Shown here: positions 63,952 through 64,000 of the stretch, piece after piece
Numbering within the stretch: position 1 is the stretch's first letter
Layout of the letters: the number at the start of each line of letters is the position of its first letter
Assembly: GCA_947476645.1 (NCBI GenBank)
Contig: CANJRM010000001.1
Location: forward strand, 1 to 64,000
Direction: 5' to 3'
Source of the DNA: Bacteroidota bacterium
GTDB lineage: Bacteria > Bacteroidota > Bacteroidia > Chitinophagales > LD1
Length of the DNA stretch: 64,000 nucleotides
Notes under the pieces: model-generated
Database searches by the model: none
Told to the model about the DNA's origin: nothing
What the model saw: the letters and a program-made list of their open reading frames with translations, nothing else
Translations under genes and position numbers: made by a program

Positions 63952-63981
63952 CAGGCATCCGGCACCGGATGCCTGTTTTTG
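63952..63981 (+). terminator. Rho-independent terminator after the helical hypothetical gene
   Basis: Perfect 11-bp stem CAGGCATCCGG / CCGGATGCCTG with a 2-base centre, then TTTTT. Confidence 0.9.
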
Positions 63982-64000
63982 TTAGTCTTTAACCTAACGC

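Noticed and set aside
1-64000. CRISPR arrays, rRNA genes, transposases or prophage
   Set aside because: No spaced direct repeats of 24-40 bp, no rRNA signature and no transposase or integrase-like translation was seen; the 21-bp array has no unique spacers.

Overview
The window looks like a chromosomal segment of a member of the Bacteroidota, AT-leaning by eye. The evidence is taxonomic by content: promoters of the form TTTG-N18/19-TAnnTTTG, TonB-dependent receptors partnered with DUF4249, a C-terminal type IX secretion sorting domain, DUF3098, DUF5686, DUF6089 and DUF2795 proteins, a zinc-less L36, and the gene order ftsX-DUF3098-uppP-truB-ribF. I cannot name a genus. No rRNA, CRISPR array, prophage or insertion sequence was seen.

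Layout. 1-1.1 kb: start of the alpha ribosomal operon (infA-rpmJ-rpsM-rpsK, minus strand) with a clear promoter, but without secY/map in front. 1.1-4.8 kb: two paralogous methyltransferases and a Wzt/Wzm-type polysaccharide ABC exporter in one tight minus-strand operon. 4.8-9.2 kb: a collagen-like Gly-X-Thr repeat surface protein with an endosialidase-chaperone tail, then a MacB-like permease. 9.3-16.8 kb: queA, a DUF2795 protein, the ftsX-uppP-truB-ribF operon, holA and a beta-propeller lipoprotein. 16.9-21.4 kb: orphan histidine kinase, ftsE, MATE exporter, thioesterase and an AlkD-like pseudogene. 21.4-24.3 kb: tRNA-Trp-secE-nusG-rplK-rplA-rplJ, ending in a terminator directly after rplJ, so rplL-rpoBC must be elsewhere. 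24.3-32.3 kb: transporters, a TonB receptor/DUF4249 pair, a GH27 glycosidase and an alkaline-phosphatase-fold enzyme. 32.3-37.6 kb: a minus-strand redox/stress gene cluster (DUF6069, YceI, two pirins, FMN reductase, haem-binding protein, DoxX, YjdI) headed by a MarR regulator. 37.6-45.3 kb: amidase, SDR, MpaB-type oxygenase, acyl-CoA ligase, TonB receptor. 45.4-45.7 kb: an unusual 21-bp tandem repeat array. 45.7-51.5 kb: T9SS-sorted protein, fatty-acid-hydroxylase-like protein, GH92 mannosidase, CNNM/CorC protein. 51.6-60.3 kb: envelope block CBS-DUF5686-nadK-DUF6089-uppS-bamA. 60.4-64 kb: hydrolase, pabA/trpG, cvpA, yqeY, a LuxR-type HTH and a Bacteroidota-type hypothetical gene.

Most striking signals. 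(1) Two near-identical 22-bp palindromes lie upstream of marR and of the divergence-free DUF6069/YceI/pirin cluster, each centred exactly 20 bp from the centre of the -7 element, which makes a direct case for a MarR regulon covering a ten-gene redox cluster. (2) Twelve to thirteen exact 21-bp units at 45416-45688 leave two reading frames open on each strand as heptad repeats, next to a (CG)6 tract. (3) Palindromic elements sit in frame inside ribF and the T9SS gene, and many intra-operon spacers consist of quasi-repeated words, often with inverted partners. (4) Two conserved translation operons are broken at unusual points. (5) bamA has no ATG in a position that gives a signal peptide; a CTG start does.
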